The notes below the pieces were generated by a model that saw only the letters and a list, made by a program, of their open reading frames with translations, did not search any database and was not told the origin of the DNA. From the NCBI GenBank assembly GCA_963978905.1, contig OZ022257.1, positions 42,418,203-42,482,202 of the forward strand: 64,000 nucleotides of DNA, given 5' to 3'. The position numbers and the translations under genes were made by a program. This document shows, one piece after another, positions 25,739 through 36,798 of this stretch; positions within the stretch are counted from its first letter, which is position 1; every line of letters starts with the position of its first letter. The DNA comes from Trichostrongylus colubriformis. Its lineage: Eukaryota > Nematoda > Chromadorea > Rhabditida > Trichostrongylidae.

Positions 25739-25953
25739 GCTAAGATACTGCACCGCAAAGTCTCGGCCGGGTAAGCGGGGCCTCCGAGCAAGTGCCCACC
25801 CCATCGTCCACCGCGGTTGGAGACGCGTTATAGGGACAGTAAGTTACGAAAACAGCCTCCCTCACCGTCCTCAACCGCGGCGGACCACGAGACGGGGCCT
25901 TTACTCGGAGGCCCCGCCCACCCGGACGAGACTTTGTGATGCTGAATCTTAGC
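25739..25953. mobile_element. GC-rich MITE with long inverted ends
   Basis: GCTAAGAT...CAAAGTCTCGGCCGGGT on the left matches the reverse complement of the right end (GCTAAGATTC...CAAAGTCTCGTCCGGGT), and similarity continues through GCGGGGCCTCCGAG for about 60 bases in each arm. A second inner pair (CCACCGCGGTTG and CAACCGCGGCGG) extends the fold, leaving a short centre. The 215-bp unit is non-coding and GC-rich. I found no clear target duplication. Confidence 0.75.
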
Positions 25954-26016
25954 CGAATTCTCACTTCTTTAAGTTAAACTTTGTATGCGCCCCTTGTCAG
26001 AAAACGATTACTTTAA

Positions 26017-26532
26017 AGGCATATTTCAGGATTGCCTTGAGGGGGTCAAAGCGCCAAATATGAAATCAGAGATGCTGAGGATTACGACGACAAAGAAAAA
26101 TCCGAAAAAAATCCCCGAAAAGGGCAAAAATAAGGCCTCCTGTCATCCAGCCTCAGACGAGATTGCCCCATGAAAGCGAGCCTTTCAATCAGTTCCCGCT
26201 GGCTGATATCAGAAGGAATTCTGGGATATCACCTGTTTCCTCATGTCAACGTCTCCTTCACCATTGGTATTTCTTCCTTATCTTATGTTATCACACAATG
26301 CGTAGGCCTCATTTGCCACGTTATTGCCATCATTGCCACCGTCATTGCCAGCAATCACGTTTGAAATGGGAGCGCCCGAGCTCTAGGGTGCGGCCGAGCT
26401 GGCTTCGAGAGCTCCGCGCGGTGCGATGACTCATCATCGCGCTTCGGTATGTGCACAGGCCCCCTGCACGTTTGTGGAACTATTAGGTCATATGGAAGGG
26501 CTGCAATGTTTCCCTAATCCTGGAATATGCCT
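26017..26532. mobile_element. TTAA-flanked element with 17-bp inverted repeats
   Basis: AGGCATATTTCAGGATT at the left end and the reverse complement of AATCCTGGAATATGCCT at the right end differ at one base. TTAA lies directly outside both ends (26013-26016 and 26533-26536), the target site of piggyBac-type transposases. The 516-bp interior has open frames below 90 codons and no recognisable transposase, so it is probably a non-autonomous derivative. Confidence 0.65.
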
Positions 26533-26539
26533 TTAAGTT

Positions 26540-28139
26540 CAGAGGAGATCATCTGTCGCAAAACTACCATGAAAAAGCACGCCTTGGGGTTTTCACTGCA
26601 ATTCCTGCCGCATGATTTTGAACATATCAACATATTAATATTCTGAGCTGCTGCCAGAGCTGGCAATAGTCGCGGCTGATTGATTTCGCCCCTCGTCTGT
26701 CTGCATCTACCTTCACAAGCTACTGTAGCAAACGGAGCAAAACGAAAGGAGGTTTTCGAGTTCCCGTTTCCCTGGTTTTCGACCATTTTCTTCCGTTCTT
26801 TCTCTACTGTCACACTACTGATCACGTCAGCTTTCGCACCACACAAATAATCCACAATCTGCCAAGGTTACCCTTATTGATGTCTTTGAAGGTAGTGATT
26901 ACGGTAATGTGGTCGCCCGTAACGGTTCGTGTGCCATCAGGTCAGGCAATTTGCATGGCTGCTTGTGGCGTGGAACGCGCTGACCTATGTGAGCCGTATT
27001 AGTTGATTTATACGGCGCTTACCTTTATAAAAAGGGTAGAATACCCTCATCGCTAGTTCCCAACCGATAAGACGCCTGTAGCTCTCACCTATCGCGTCGC
27101 AAGCAGGATGTCGCAACGCAGACTTCCTCTCTGATGGCCCACAACCGCCCTTGGCACCGCATCGTCATCTTGTAGTCATAAATACATTTCGTCTAATGAA
27201 TTCAAAAAAAAAGCCATATGTACACGTCTGAAATGAAATGAAAGGCAGCTGCTCTGCCACCAGAGTCAAGCACTGTGCCGAGAAAAATTTTTTACAGGAG
27301 AGCAATACAACCATCCTCGAAACCTGCCACCTACTAATAATCTTGACAATCAGTACAAAGCACGATTATCGACTAAGCCCTTCAGAGACCACCTGATCGC
27401 CACTAAAAGGAGTAAAAACATTCAGGTTCTCCCAGTAATATTCCTGGTAGCCCTTCTTCAAACCACATTACGACCCCCTCTGAAGCCTTGCTTGACACTT
27501 CCTGCCAAATTACGGCGGATTAATTTAAACGGTTTACCATGAAGTCTCATTACATACTGTATCACTTGCGCGTGAGATAAATTGTGCATCAGTGGACCAC
27601 GTCTAATACCGCTTACTTTACTGATTTAAATATTGCGCATATAAGTAATCATTTTTCTGTATTTGAAGTCTTATAAATTGTCATGTGTCGTTTGATCTTG
27701 TGTATAGACAGCGAGACGATATGTAGAGATTTTGGAACTATTCTGCTATCACGCAATCCTAGAAGAATTTGGGTAAAAGAGCTAATTTTGCTGTAACTTT
27801 TTGTGCCATGATTAATAGTAAGCTCTATCACAAATATGGCAATCGTTTTTGTTGTTGGTGTCATTTGGCGCTGCAGCTTCTCCTTCCCCAAGTTCGATGA
27901 AACTTGCACAGTTTTCTCTGCACCCTGGCCGCAGCTTCATTTTTGATGTCGGCTGTTTGGCGCCAGGACGGCAAGAATCTATCATTTCTGATCAACCTAC
28001 CGCTAAATGGTACCGTCGGGGGTTACATTAGTCGAACAGCACCGGAAATATATGTATACGATAAAGCTTGTTTGCTTAAAAACAACCACAGCTGGTTCTG
28101 CTTTGTATGGTGCCCATGTTTCATAAAGTTTCTTTGAGC
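26540..28139. other. Upstream region of the mut-7-like gene
   Basis: No other gene is supported. The last 300 bases contain short plus-strand frames and would hold the promoter or outron of the downstream gene, but no specific promoter motif is recognised. Confidence 0.45.
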
Positions 28140-28145
28140 TTACAG
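28140..28145 (+). promoter_or_regulatory. Possible trans-splice acceptor
   Basis: TTACAG lies 18 bases before the chosen ATG at 28164. In nematodes an acceptor this close to the start, with no upstream exon visible, is often the spliced-leader site. An unseen upstream exon would look the same. Confidence 0.3.
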
Positions 28146-28163
28146 TATAGCGAATGTCTGACG

Positions 28164-31100
28164 ATGGAAAGTACCCCGTCGACCGAGACTATCTCGTCCA
28201 CTGCTACAGCAGATGAAGTGCCAAGAAAATTGACGAAGGCTGAAAAGAAAGCTCTTTACCGTCCGGCGCATGCGGAACCTCTTGAAACAAGGCGAAGAGT
28301 GCTGAAGGTAGGTGTTGTCTTTTCAATCTTACTATGGCAGTCGTAGCCATTTAAGAATTCAACTATTTTTCAGGATGTTTACATGAACGAGAAAAACGAA
28401 GCGCTAAAAGAGGAATTGCTTACATCCATTCTTTTTTCCATATTCGAAATCGACGAAAACCCGTACGTGTCTATGCTTCAGCTTCATAAGGTTTCTCCTG
28501 ACTACACATCTAATAAGCCGAAGTCTCTGGCAGGTAGGCTACTTATTTCTCTGTTTCGTACCTTATTCAAGGTTGCGGGACCTTTTAAGGAACCATAGTA
28601 ACGACTCTTCATAAATGGTTGCTGAAGCGAGACGATGATGTTGAGCTGTTTGAAAGTTGTGTCACACAGGAGCTCAAGGTACCTCTCTACAATTAATTGT
28701 TTGGTTTACGTACCTACACTGCTCCTTCTTATTATCCAGTATCTTATTACAGATGGAAGCATTTCGAGTCGCCACCGCAAAGCATACTTCTTACTTGAAG
28801 TTGTTCAAAGAAATTTTTTGTTTGGATGACACTGAACTGTTGAACTTCATAAAGGAGGAGATCAATGTGAGATAGCTGTATCTTTTCATATTTACTATTA
28901 GGAATTCTTAGTTTGCTCACTATTGATTTTTATTCGGGATGAAGCCCCCAGATCAGAAAAGTAAGTAGATATCTTCGCGAGGCCTAGTTCACAGTTTGAT
29001 TCGAGTTAATCTGCGAACTGGTTGTTATTGAATACGCATTAACTCGCCTAATCGCTTATGCGATCTCCTTTTCGAACAGTGTTCAGGGGGGGGGGGTTGC
29101 TGACGGCTCATTCACCGTTTGGCTGATGTCTGACATCACGATTTTGTGATTTTGCGATGTCGCGACTTCGCACACGATCCCCTTGTCCTGCGGTTCCGCG
29201 ATGCTACCATTTCGGATGCGAAGTCGCGGAGTTCCGAGGCGTAGCACGGCATGTGGCTCCTCTCATCAAACCATTTCTTCGTGTCTATTCTTGTGAAATA
29301 GTTAGGTATTCGGGTGGTATGCTTCGGTGCCCTTAACGAACTTCATTTTCAGTCCATGATCGATCGTCATATGTTCAAAGAAGCGATGGATGTAGTGGAA
29401 GAGTTCGACCTTTATCATGAATACGATTTGCATGCATTTGTTATTCCTTGCTTGCTACAAGACAAATTGAGCGCTGTTGTTAAGTATATCGAAAAAGATA
29501 GAAAAATGCAGGTGAGCGCTATAGCGCTGTTTGTGTTGTAACTACTGCAATACAAAACACATTGAAGTTTTGTCAGGAACGCTTCGTTTCATATTTGGAC
29601 AGTTTTGTGGGTCTGTCAGAGTGTGATGTTATCGAACGGTTAAGGGAATATAAGGATAGTCAAATAATGACAATGCAATATGACCGATTCACAGGTACTG
29701 ACTTCATTGCTATTTCAACTGTCCACCGGGTGTGGACTGTATATCAAAATATGCAATTCAAGGGAAAACAATAGTGAAGATGATATACAGGCTTACAAAT
29801 GAGCTTGATCTATCAGTGGAGTCTGTCGCTCCAAATCTCCTTCGAGCTCGAAAGGAGGGAGACCTGAGGTTCAAAGCTCAGTCTAGGTTGGTTTTCAACC
29901 TAACGTGGTAATGGTGTTGGTCATTCTAGCTACAAGCTTTTTCAGATTCGTGAACTGTGACCTCAATGACGATGCTTATTTTGGTCACATCAGTGTGAGT
30001 TTCCTGATTTTCTTGCTAGCCATTCAGAGCATATTACAGTTTTCTTATATCGAATGACGTATGTGTGGAAGAGAGGGGAGTGAGGAAAAGGAAATCGGGG
30101 ATAGTAGCTCAACAACTGTTTGTGCAAAGCCAGAAGGATGTGTATTTTCATCCAAGTTTGAGAGGGGAGGGGGTTTCCTTGGGATGAGATTCTTCTTGGG
30201 TAGCAAGGAGTGCGGATCGCTTACATGCCCGACTCCGCATTTCTACTTGCGCTGTACTGTGTTCGTATGTTGGCGCTTGAACGGTCTTGCTGGGGTTCAA
30301 AGTAAAACATCAGCGAAACGGACTCGCAGCTGTGATCGGAATTTCTCACATTCGCGATTCCATGGAATGCATATCGAAGACTTAATTGTAGTGGACTGGT
30401 GTATCATGAGGAGGTGTGACGGCACAAGTGGCAGTTGACGGAGCCCTCACACGATTTCCACGATCCAAAGAATTTCTAGCGTATTGGGGGATTGCTCGTT
30501 AGAGGTGTCAAACGGCTGCTGGAGCAGCAGAACTACACGTCGGGTCGCCATCTTCATCGGTTTTGAATCGCCAGTGGTGGCGTTCGCAAAGAACCAGAGC
30601 GAATAGTTATTGCTGGCTCCCATTAATTGGTTGAAGTCGATTCAGATAAATATGAGCAAATAAACAGAATTGGGTCATTATATGAGAAATGATTATGCAA
30701 TGCAAGATGCCTTAACCGTCTTTCCTCACGTTGACCGATGATTTCGTTTTCAGGAAACGTTAAGAGAAGGTGACGAGCGGCTGCAGATGTACTTCATAAA
30801 TTTTCTCACCGCGCAGCGTAACTTGTGTGTCGTATCTTCACATTCGGTTATTATATGTTAAATTTTGAATATGTACTAAACTCTGGCAATTCCATGTAAT
30901 CACTTATGTATTTCAGCGAGGATGCAGTCCGTTGGGTAGTGTACTGCAACATTCCACATGCTCGATTACCTCGCCGTTTGCAGGAGTACATAAGGAATAT
31001 GCCTGAAGTATTGCGGGAGGCTGAATTGAACATAAGGAGGTGGATTTTTGTCGGATAATTCACTGCTATATGGCTGACCGCAGTTACACTTTGCAAACTG

Positions 31101-34100
31101 CGATTCCGCAGGATCGCACTTGCCGCAGCATGGAACTTCCCATCACTTGGTCCGCGTTTTCACATAAGCTTTTCATTCTTCCGATATTCCATTTCGTAGC
31201 GTTGCTCTATACCACTCACGACCACGTAGTGACAAAAGCTTCGGGTGCTTCATGCTTCGCGGCGTTGTGATGCTGCGATCTCGCTAAGTCGCGAGAGTGT
31301 TATCGCGATAGATATTGATATTTACTCGATCTGCAATTGCAGATGGACTACAATATGGTTTTAATGGTGGAAGTACCGTGCATAGCAAAGCGAAAGCTCA
31401 CTTTGTACTTCGATTCAGGCTTGAAGCTAGAGCGCTGGATGTTGGAGAAGATGATGCAGAGCTGATGCCTGATTACCCGATAATTATGATCAGCACTTGG
31501 AAACAGCTTAGTGCTTTAACGAACAAACTCATGGATGAAACTCACATTGGTATTGACTCAGAGTGGAAGCCTAAGATTACGTCGCATTGTGAAAAGTGAT
31601 TTTTCTAATCCGCATGAAATTTCTTACGAATTATTGAAATCACCCGCATTTCCAGTATTGCTCTACTGCAGCTAGCAACCAAAGATGCGGTTTACTTAGT
31701 CGATTTTTGCTCACTGAAAATGCCTAACGACGTTGGAGAAGATTACATGGAGTCGTTTCTCCGAACACTTCTTTGTGGTCCATCCGTCAAAATCGGTATG
31801 TTACATCTTAGAGTTATAGTTGGCTGAACTGCGTGTGACTTGTTTTTCTGAATTGTGTTTTGAAAGAAAGCCGGGCATACTGCAATCTGAATCTCTTTCC
31901 AAACAATGTGGATATCCCTCTATCGCTGGATGTTGACGAGTAAAACGCGGTTTCCAGGCTTCGATCTCAGCAATGATATGCGAGCACTTTTTTCTGGGGC
32001 TGCGATGTCTCATTTGCGCTCCATAACTGATGATCTTCGTAATGTGGTCTGCATCAAAATGCTGGTTGAGAATGTAAGTTTGGTTTCTAGCTTAAAGGAA
32101 TTATCCATGGAAATCGTGATTCTAATTCCTATCAGAATCACTCTTCGAGATACAGCAACTGAACAGAACCACGAAAAGAACCGAGAAATTTTCTCTGTTC
32201 CAAAACAGAAATTGAAAAAATTATTTGAAGAGTGACTCCCTTGAATTCCCGCCGAGCAACATTTGAACAGCCGTCGGCTGGAAAAGAGCTGTTTAAATTT
32301 TCGTGCCCAATCTTAATTTGCTTCTTACCCTGCGTTCCTGACACGTGACCGTCAGCTCATTGCTCTGAAGTCTTCGTGGCCATGCTCCCTCGGACGCCTC
32401 GCCTGGTCGGATGTTTTTTTTTGAGGGATCTATACCACATTTTGTATTTTCGCGTTAAACTTCACACACGCCATTAGTAAGCAAAAGCTATAGCAGATAC
32501 TATGTATGGGTAACAGAAAAACTCAAATTTTCGTGGACGGTTCCCTTAGAATCACGTAAAGCAGCCCTCACTTTAGCTTTTATCACGAATCTGTGCGACA
32601 ATCCTTTTTTCAGTTACTCGAAGAGGATCGCCAATTCTTCGATGTAGAATGTGAGTAACTTTCTTGGTATTTCATACTTTCTCCTGTGCAATCCCACCTC
32701 ATCGTGGAATAGTTTAATATAGATTATCATTTGTATTTACAGCACTTACCTGCACCAATGAAGGTGATTTGGACCCTGACTCTGATAGTGCACCACTGGT
32801 ACACTTCAAACTTAGCGAGCTGAGTGAAAAATTACTGGGCGTCAAGCTCGATAAATCTGAGCAGGTAGATGACTGTGGTTTTCTTCCTCATTATAATAAA
32901 TAGCTTTGCTTTGTCCTTGCGAATTATTCCTTTTCGTAAATTGCTGCGTCCCTCTGAAGACTCCTGGGTAGCTGGTGCTCCACTTACTTGAATTTCAAAT
33001 GTTTATTAACATAAAGATTGACTTTTCAAGATTGCACATGGATGAGAGCAACAGAAATGAAAGATATGGTGTTGGCTACCCAGACCTTTCTCCTGACAAG
33101 TCTGTGGACGCGTCCTATGCGCATATTTTTTGATATGTTCTCCGGCTAATTTATGGATATTATGATTACAAAAACTGCTGATTTTGCTAACTGATCTATT
33201 CGAAAGTACATGGACATCATTTTCGTGTTTACTCTAAATGTTCGAACTTCTAGTGTAGCAACTGGGCGATTCGCCCTTTACGGATCAACCAGAAACGTTA
33301 CGCGGCGATGGACGCTTACATCGTGATCGAACTCTTTTCGAAGTTAAAGACATCGGCTGAGTAAGTCAGTCCTCTTTGGATTGTACTTTTTTAGATTGTA
33401 TCATTAGTCTTAATACAGGAAACTGTTTTGTTCAAAGCTGCAACTGCGCTCTTGTTGAAGAACTTCGGTTCTTGTGATACCGAACACTGGAACGTATATT
33501 TATGCCTAAGTTTTATTGGAGTATGGAACCCTCAGGCAAAATAGCGTTTATAGTGGGATGCCCTCCCCTCCTCCCACCCCCGTCGTTGCAAAAGCACCAC
33601 TCTTGGAAACATCACAAAAAATTCCTACAAAATAGTGTTACAGCAGACACTGATCGAAGTTAACCAAACCTAGACTTCCAGCGTGCCCTGTCGTCACAGT
33701 GATCTTCTTTCTCAAATTCAGGGCGCGTGGTATCGATTTCCAAGCAGTAGTTCAGAAGTCTAGTGTTACCGCGAAAAAGAGGGAACGAATAAAGTCAAAG
33801 AAGGAGCGAATGAAGATCGATGATATGTCGTGGTCGGAAATCTGTGAGGTAGCGTAATCACTGTTCTCTCCTCATTTTCTCTGCTCTGATCACCAGTTTT
33901 TAAAAAAGGACGGTTTTTTTCGCAGAAGTTAGAGGACGTGCTCTCAGGCCCACGGCAAGCAACTGAATTACAGTGCATTGTCGATTCTATGTTGTTCGGT
34001 CTTGGAAAGCATATGAGGTGAACTGGATCACTCCTTCTTGTTTGACTCTTCTTACTTTGATGCTTACACAATTTTTTTTTGACTAGACGATGCGGTGTGA

Positions 34101-35496
34101 ATGTGTTGATCCCCGAAAACAGGCATGAACTGAAATGCAGAGCCAGCGGAAATAACAGAATTATTCTGACCAGTGGAAAAGCTTTCGACGAGGTGTGTCT
34201 AATAGAGTGATGTGCAGGTGAGATAACTTAATATTTTTCTTCGATTTTAAGCTGAAGCAGCTTTTTCCTACACGAGTCTTGTGCATCCCGAATCTTTGCT
34301 CTTTGAATCCAATTGAACAGCTGAAATATGTCTTCTCCAAGTACAAAGTATCGCTTTCAAAGCAGGACGTGTTTTCAAGATGTATGGTTAGTTTCACTAA
34401 TCACCTACCCTCGAGCTTTATCGTTTCTTTTTTTTTTGGGAACTCTCGAATAGCTGTTTGATTGTAAGTGTTGTTCTTCTAGGAGTGCAATGGTATCTAC
34501 TTCGTGAAGGTGCCGGGTCCAGTGATTCAAGCCCTTTTTGAGAACGTTGTAGTGTGTCGAAGTGGCTTTCATGATGAACTTTTCGACTTTGAAGGTGGGT
34601 GGAGGGAGCACTTAGCCAACCTTCCAGATGATTCAAAATTCATCCCATCTTTTCATGATTTCTGCACGCTATGTCGCGACCAGTAATTTAGATATATCCC
34701 TCGTTGGTTTTTTTCAAGTGATTTTTTTCTTACCTGCACGCTATACTTTGTGGGGTGTGAACGACTAGATGGTACCATATCCATGGAAAACCAACTACAA
34801 TGTCCCGTATCAGCTGACCAGCGCAAGTTGTCTATTCATTAACATTAGCTTTGATTAAGGGTGGAAATGAAATGCATGGTTCATCTTCAAGATGGTTCAA
34901 TGACAGACATTTCATCCATCTACCTGTGTTATTTGGCATGCTCTTTAGGGTGAAAATTATGACGGTGCGAAGGGCGACTGTTTATTTCAGGATGGTCTCA
35001 GAAGCTCGATTCCGTTGATCCACGTGAATATTCTGGCGTCGGCTGTCGTCTAGTATTGTGCAATGATAACGGCATGGTTGTGGAATGCTGTGGAGGGACT
35101 GTTGACATAATGTAACCTCTTTTTTCGCTATCACTTTTTCCATCGAAAGACTATTACTTTGGCTTAATTTTGGAAGTGTTTTCGCCACGAGTATTTTTAT
35201 TCTTTACAGAGCAAACATTGTGACCCATGATCACCTCGAAGAAGGTGTTGATGTCATCGTGCGACGAGTGGGTGTATTCCCTTCCTCTCAGATTACTGAT
35301 TTTTTTTTTGTTTTTATTGTGTGAAAGTGTTTATTAGTTTATGTCGTATTGAATACTTTTATTGTCAGTGAATGTAATTTTTATAATACCTTAGTTTAAG
35401 GTGCCTGAGCAGGTTGTGTCACGACCAGGAAACGTGTTCTTCATATGTGGCTCATGTGGCAAGGTGTACTGGGATAGTGATGGACATGTGCCTTAA
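28164..35496 (+). CDS. mut-7: Exonuclease MUT-7 homolog (EXD3-like), 24 exons, 900 aa
   Basis: Predicted 3'-5' exonuclease of the RNAi/transposon-silencing pathway. Exons: 28164-28307, 28374-28533, 28590-28678, 28753-28866, 29353-29511, 29577-29694, 29763-29886, 29946-29994, 30754-30824, 30917-31039, 31419-31595, 31656-31795, 31958-32073, 32614-32650, 32743-32864, 33254-33360, 33722-33848, 33926-34017, 34087-34192, 34252-34386, 34483-34594, 34991-35111, 35210-35267, 35395-35496. Every junction is GT-AG and in phase, giving 900 residues against about 910 for C. elegans MUT-7. Residues 1-383 form an alpha-helical N-terminal part; about 400-617 the DEDDy exonuclease; 675-900 the MUT7-C domain. 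In C. elegans the protein works in Mutator foci with MUT-16 to amplify 22G siRNAs. Least certain are the donor of exon 9 (a GTGTGT site chosen to keep frame), the acceptor of exon 11 and the exon 3 acceptor. No good AATAAA follows the TAA; AATAAG overlaps it. The orthology, rather than another EXD3-type paralog, is likely but not proved. Confidence 0.9.
29086..29096 (+). repeat. Poly-G tract (11) in intron 4
   Basis: Eleven consecutive G on the sense strand of the mut-7-like gene, between exons 4 and 5. Confidence 0.9.
31419..33360 (+). other. DEDDy 3'-5' exonuclease domain of the MUT-7 homolog
   Basis: Exons 11-16. Motif I is HIGIDSEWKP with acidic residues D430 and E432; motif II is GFDLSNDMRAL with D496; motif III is RYAAMDAY with Y597 and D601. 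All four acids and the tyrosine of the DEDDy class are present, so the domain should bind two metal ions and be catalytically competent. The linking strand LLQLATKDAVYLVDF is the usual second beta strand of RNase D-like folds. Numbering follows the 900-residue model. Confidence 0.9.
32155..32560 (+). repeat. Dispersed repeat in intron 13 of the mut-7-like gene
   Basis: This segment matches 42458-42860 in the same orientation along some 400 bases at roughly 65-70 percent: both carry AGAAATTGAAAAA, TTGAATTCCCGCC / TCGAATTCCCGCC, ATTTGAACAGC, ATTTGCTTCT and GTAAGCAAA in the same order. It fills most of the longest intron in the exonuclease part. No coding sequence is shared, so it is probably a non-autonomous transposon copy. 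Its ends are not sharply set. Confidence 0.7.
33926..35496 (+). other. C-terminal MUT7-C (PIN-like/zinc ribbon) domain
   Basis: Exons 18-24 encode CIVDSMLFGLGKHMRRCGVN, the typical opening of the MUT7-C family (Pfam PF01927), with D679 as the first conserved acid. Two CxxC pairs, RCMEC (C769, C772) and CGSC in FFICGSCGKVYW (C885, C888), form the expected zinc ribbon, and the closing CGKVYW matches the family end. An insertion between them carries two extra segments (residues about 808-867) that are longer than in bacterial members of the family. Confidence 0.85.
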
Positions 35497-36555
35497 ATAA
35501 GCCGTTGACAATGTTGTGAATATGTTGTGAGATTGATACAGTAAGACTGTGCATGCTATAGATAATTCCCTCATATTTTTTTTATTTGTGGGTCTGAAAA
35601 CAAGCTCATAAAGTGATTTCAACACACGCTTTTTTGTTTATGTAGGAAGCTGGTAACGATCGCTTTCGTGATCGCACAGTGGTGTAGCACCTGTGCCTAC
35701 CTGCTGAAGCTTTCCTTTTACAAACCCATCAAGCTGTGTTGTGCAGTGGGTTTGTTTGAGGTGAATATGAGGCAGAAGAGGTGGGTTATGAGTATTTATC
35801 TGTGTACAAGTAAAAGAGAACAAACCGAGGTCCTGCTCGTGACTTCAGAAAAGGCGCGAATGCGAATTTCCTGTATTAAGGGGTTCGCTTGACCCCATAA
35901 ATCGTGAGTGCAGACTCTTTGTAGAACGTCGTCTCCGACAACGATGACACGATGGGTTAGGATTATCGTGAATGACGACGGTACTCAGTCGGAGACGGAG
36001 CTTGCAATTAGTTAGAGCTGATCATGAATATGGCATAAAAGAACATGTTTATCTTCTTCCTTTCATCGGTATATTTGAGGTATGTCGTTTTCTTTCCATC
36101 GGGGTAGTTAAGGCATGTAGAGAAGGCTGGGGCAATTGTTGTCAGCGCTTACACCATGATTGAGAAGTGTGGTTGGACCATGATGGAGGGAGCAGGACAG
36201 ATGTCGACCTTGGCGGTGAAAACTGGTAGCAATTGTAAATCATGGACGGCTATGAAGCTTTGAGAATTACGCATGTATGTGAAAAGGTGAGATCAGGAAG
36301 ATCATGAAGATCAAGATCGTTCATCCTGAAGAGAGCGACATTACCCGTGTCAAATGCGCGTGCCAGCCCATTCCCTGTAAGGTACCTTGAAATGGCGACT
36401 GTCGCCTGTAAAACTTTGGTGCCGATCGTCCGAAAAATCCAATGCCTGATCGACCCTTCAATCTGGCAGCGGTTCCGACTCTCGACGACCACGCCACCGG
36501 CCGATTTGCTAGTGGAGGTGGGCGCGTCTTTACTTCCTTTTTTTATATTACAACG
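35497..36555. other. Downstream of the mut-7-like gene, nothing else recognised
   Basis: The 3' untranslated region is probably short. The rest has only small frames. No gene or clear repeat up to the MITE at 36564. Confidence 0.45.
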
Positions 36556-36563
36556 AATAACGG

Positions 36564-36790
36564 GGGTCAAATAAAGTCGGGGGGGGGGGGAGGGGGGGAG
36601 ACGCAAAATTTTCACCCACGTCAAAGCTTCTTTCCCTCCCTAGGCTTGGGCTAAAGCAGATGAAACTTATGCTTTGGCAGATGCTTTTTCATGTGGGAGG
36701 GAGGAATATCAATTTTAGCCTAAACCTAGGGAGGGGAAGAAGCTTTGACGTAGACGCAAAGTTGCGTTTTCCCCCGACTTTATTTGACCC
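36564..36790. mobile_element. Palindromic MITE with perfect 8-bp target duplication (hAT-like)
   Basis: The ends GGGTCAAATAAAGTCGGGGG and CCCCCGACTTTATTTGACCC are exact inverted repeats. An inner pair, ACGTCAAAGCTTCTTTCCCT and its counterpart near 36740-36755, extends the arms. AATAACGG stands on both sides (36556-36563 and 36791-36798), an exact 8-bp duplication as made by hAT-type transposases. Length 227 bp, no coding capacity. The left arm has expanded to a 12-G run (36579-36590) plus a 7-G run, whereas the right arm has only five C, so the tract grew after insertion. Confidence 0.9.
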
Positions 36791-36798
36791 AATAACGG

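Noticed and set aside
28952..28960. Possible 9-base microexon in intron 4 of the mut-7-like gene
   Set aside because: CCCAG-ATCAGAAAA-GTAAGT would add Ile-Arg-Lys in phase, but the direct junction of exons 4 and 5 is also in phase and microexons this small are rare. Left out without transcript support.
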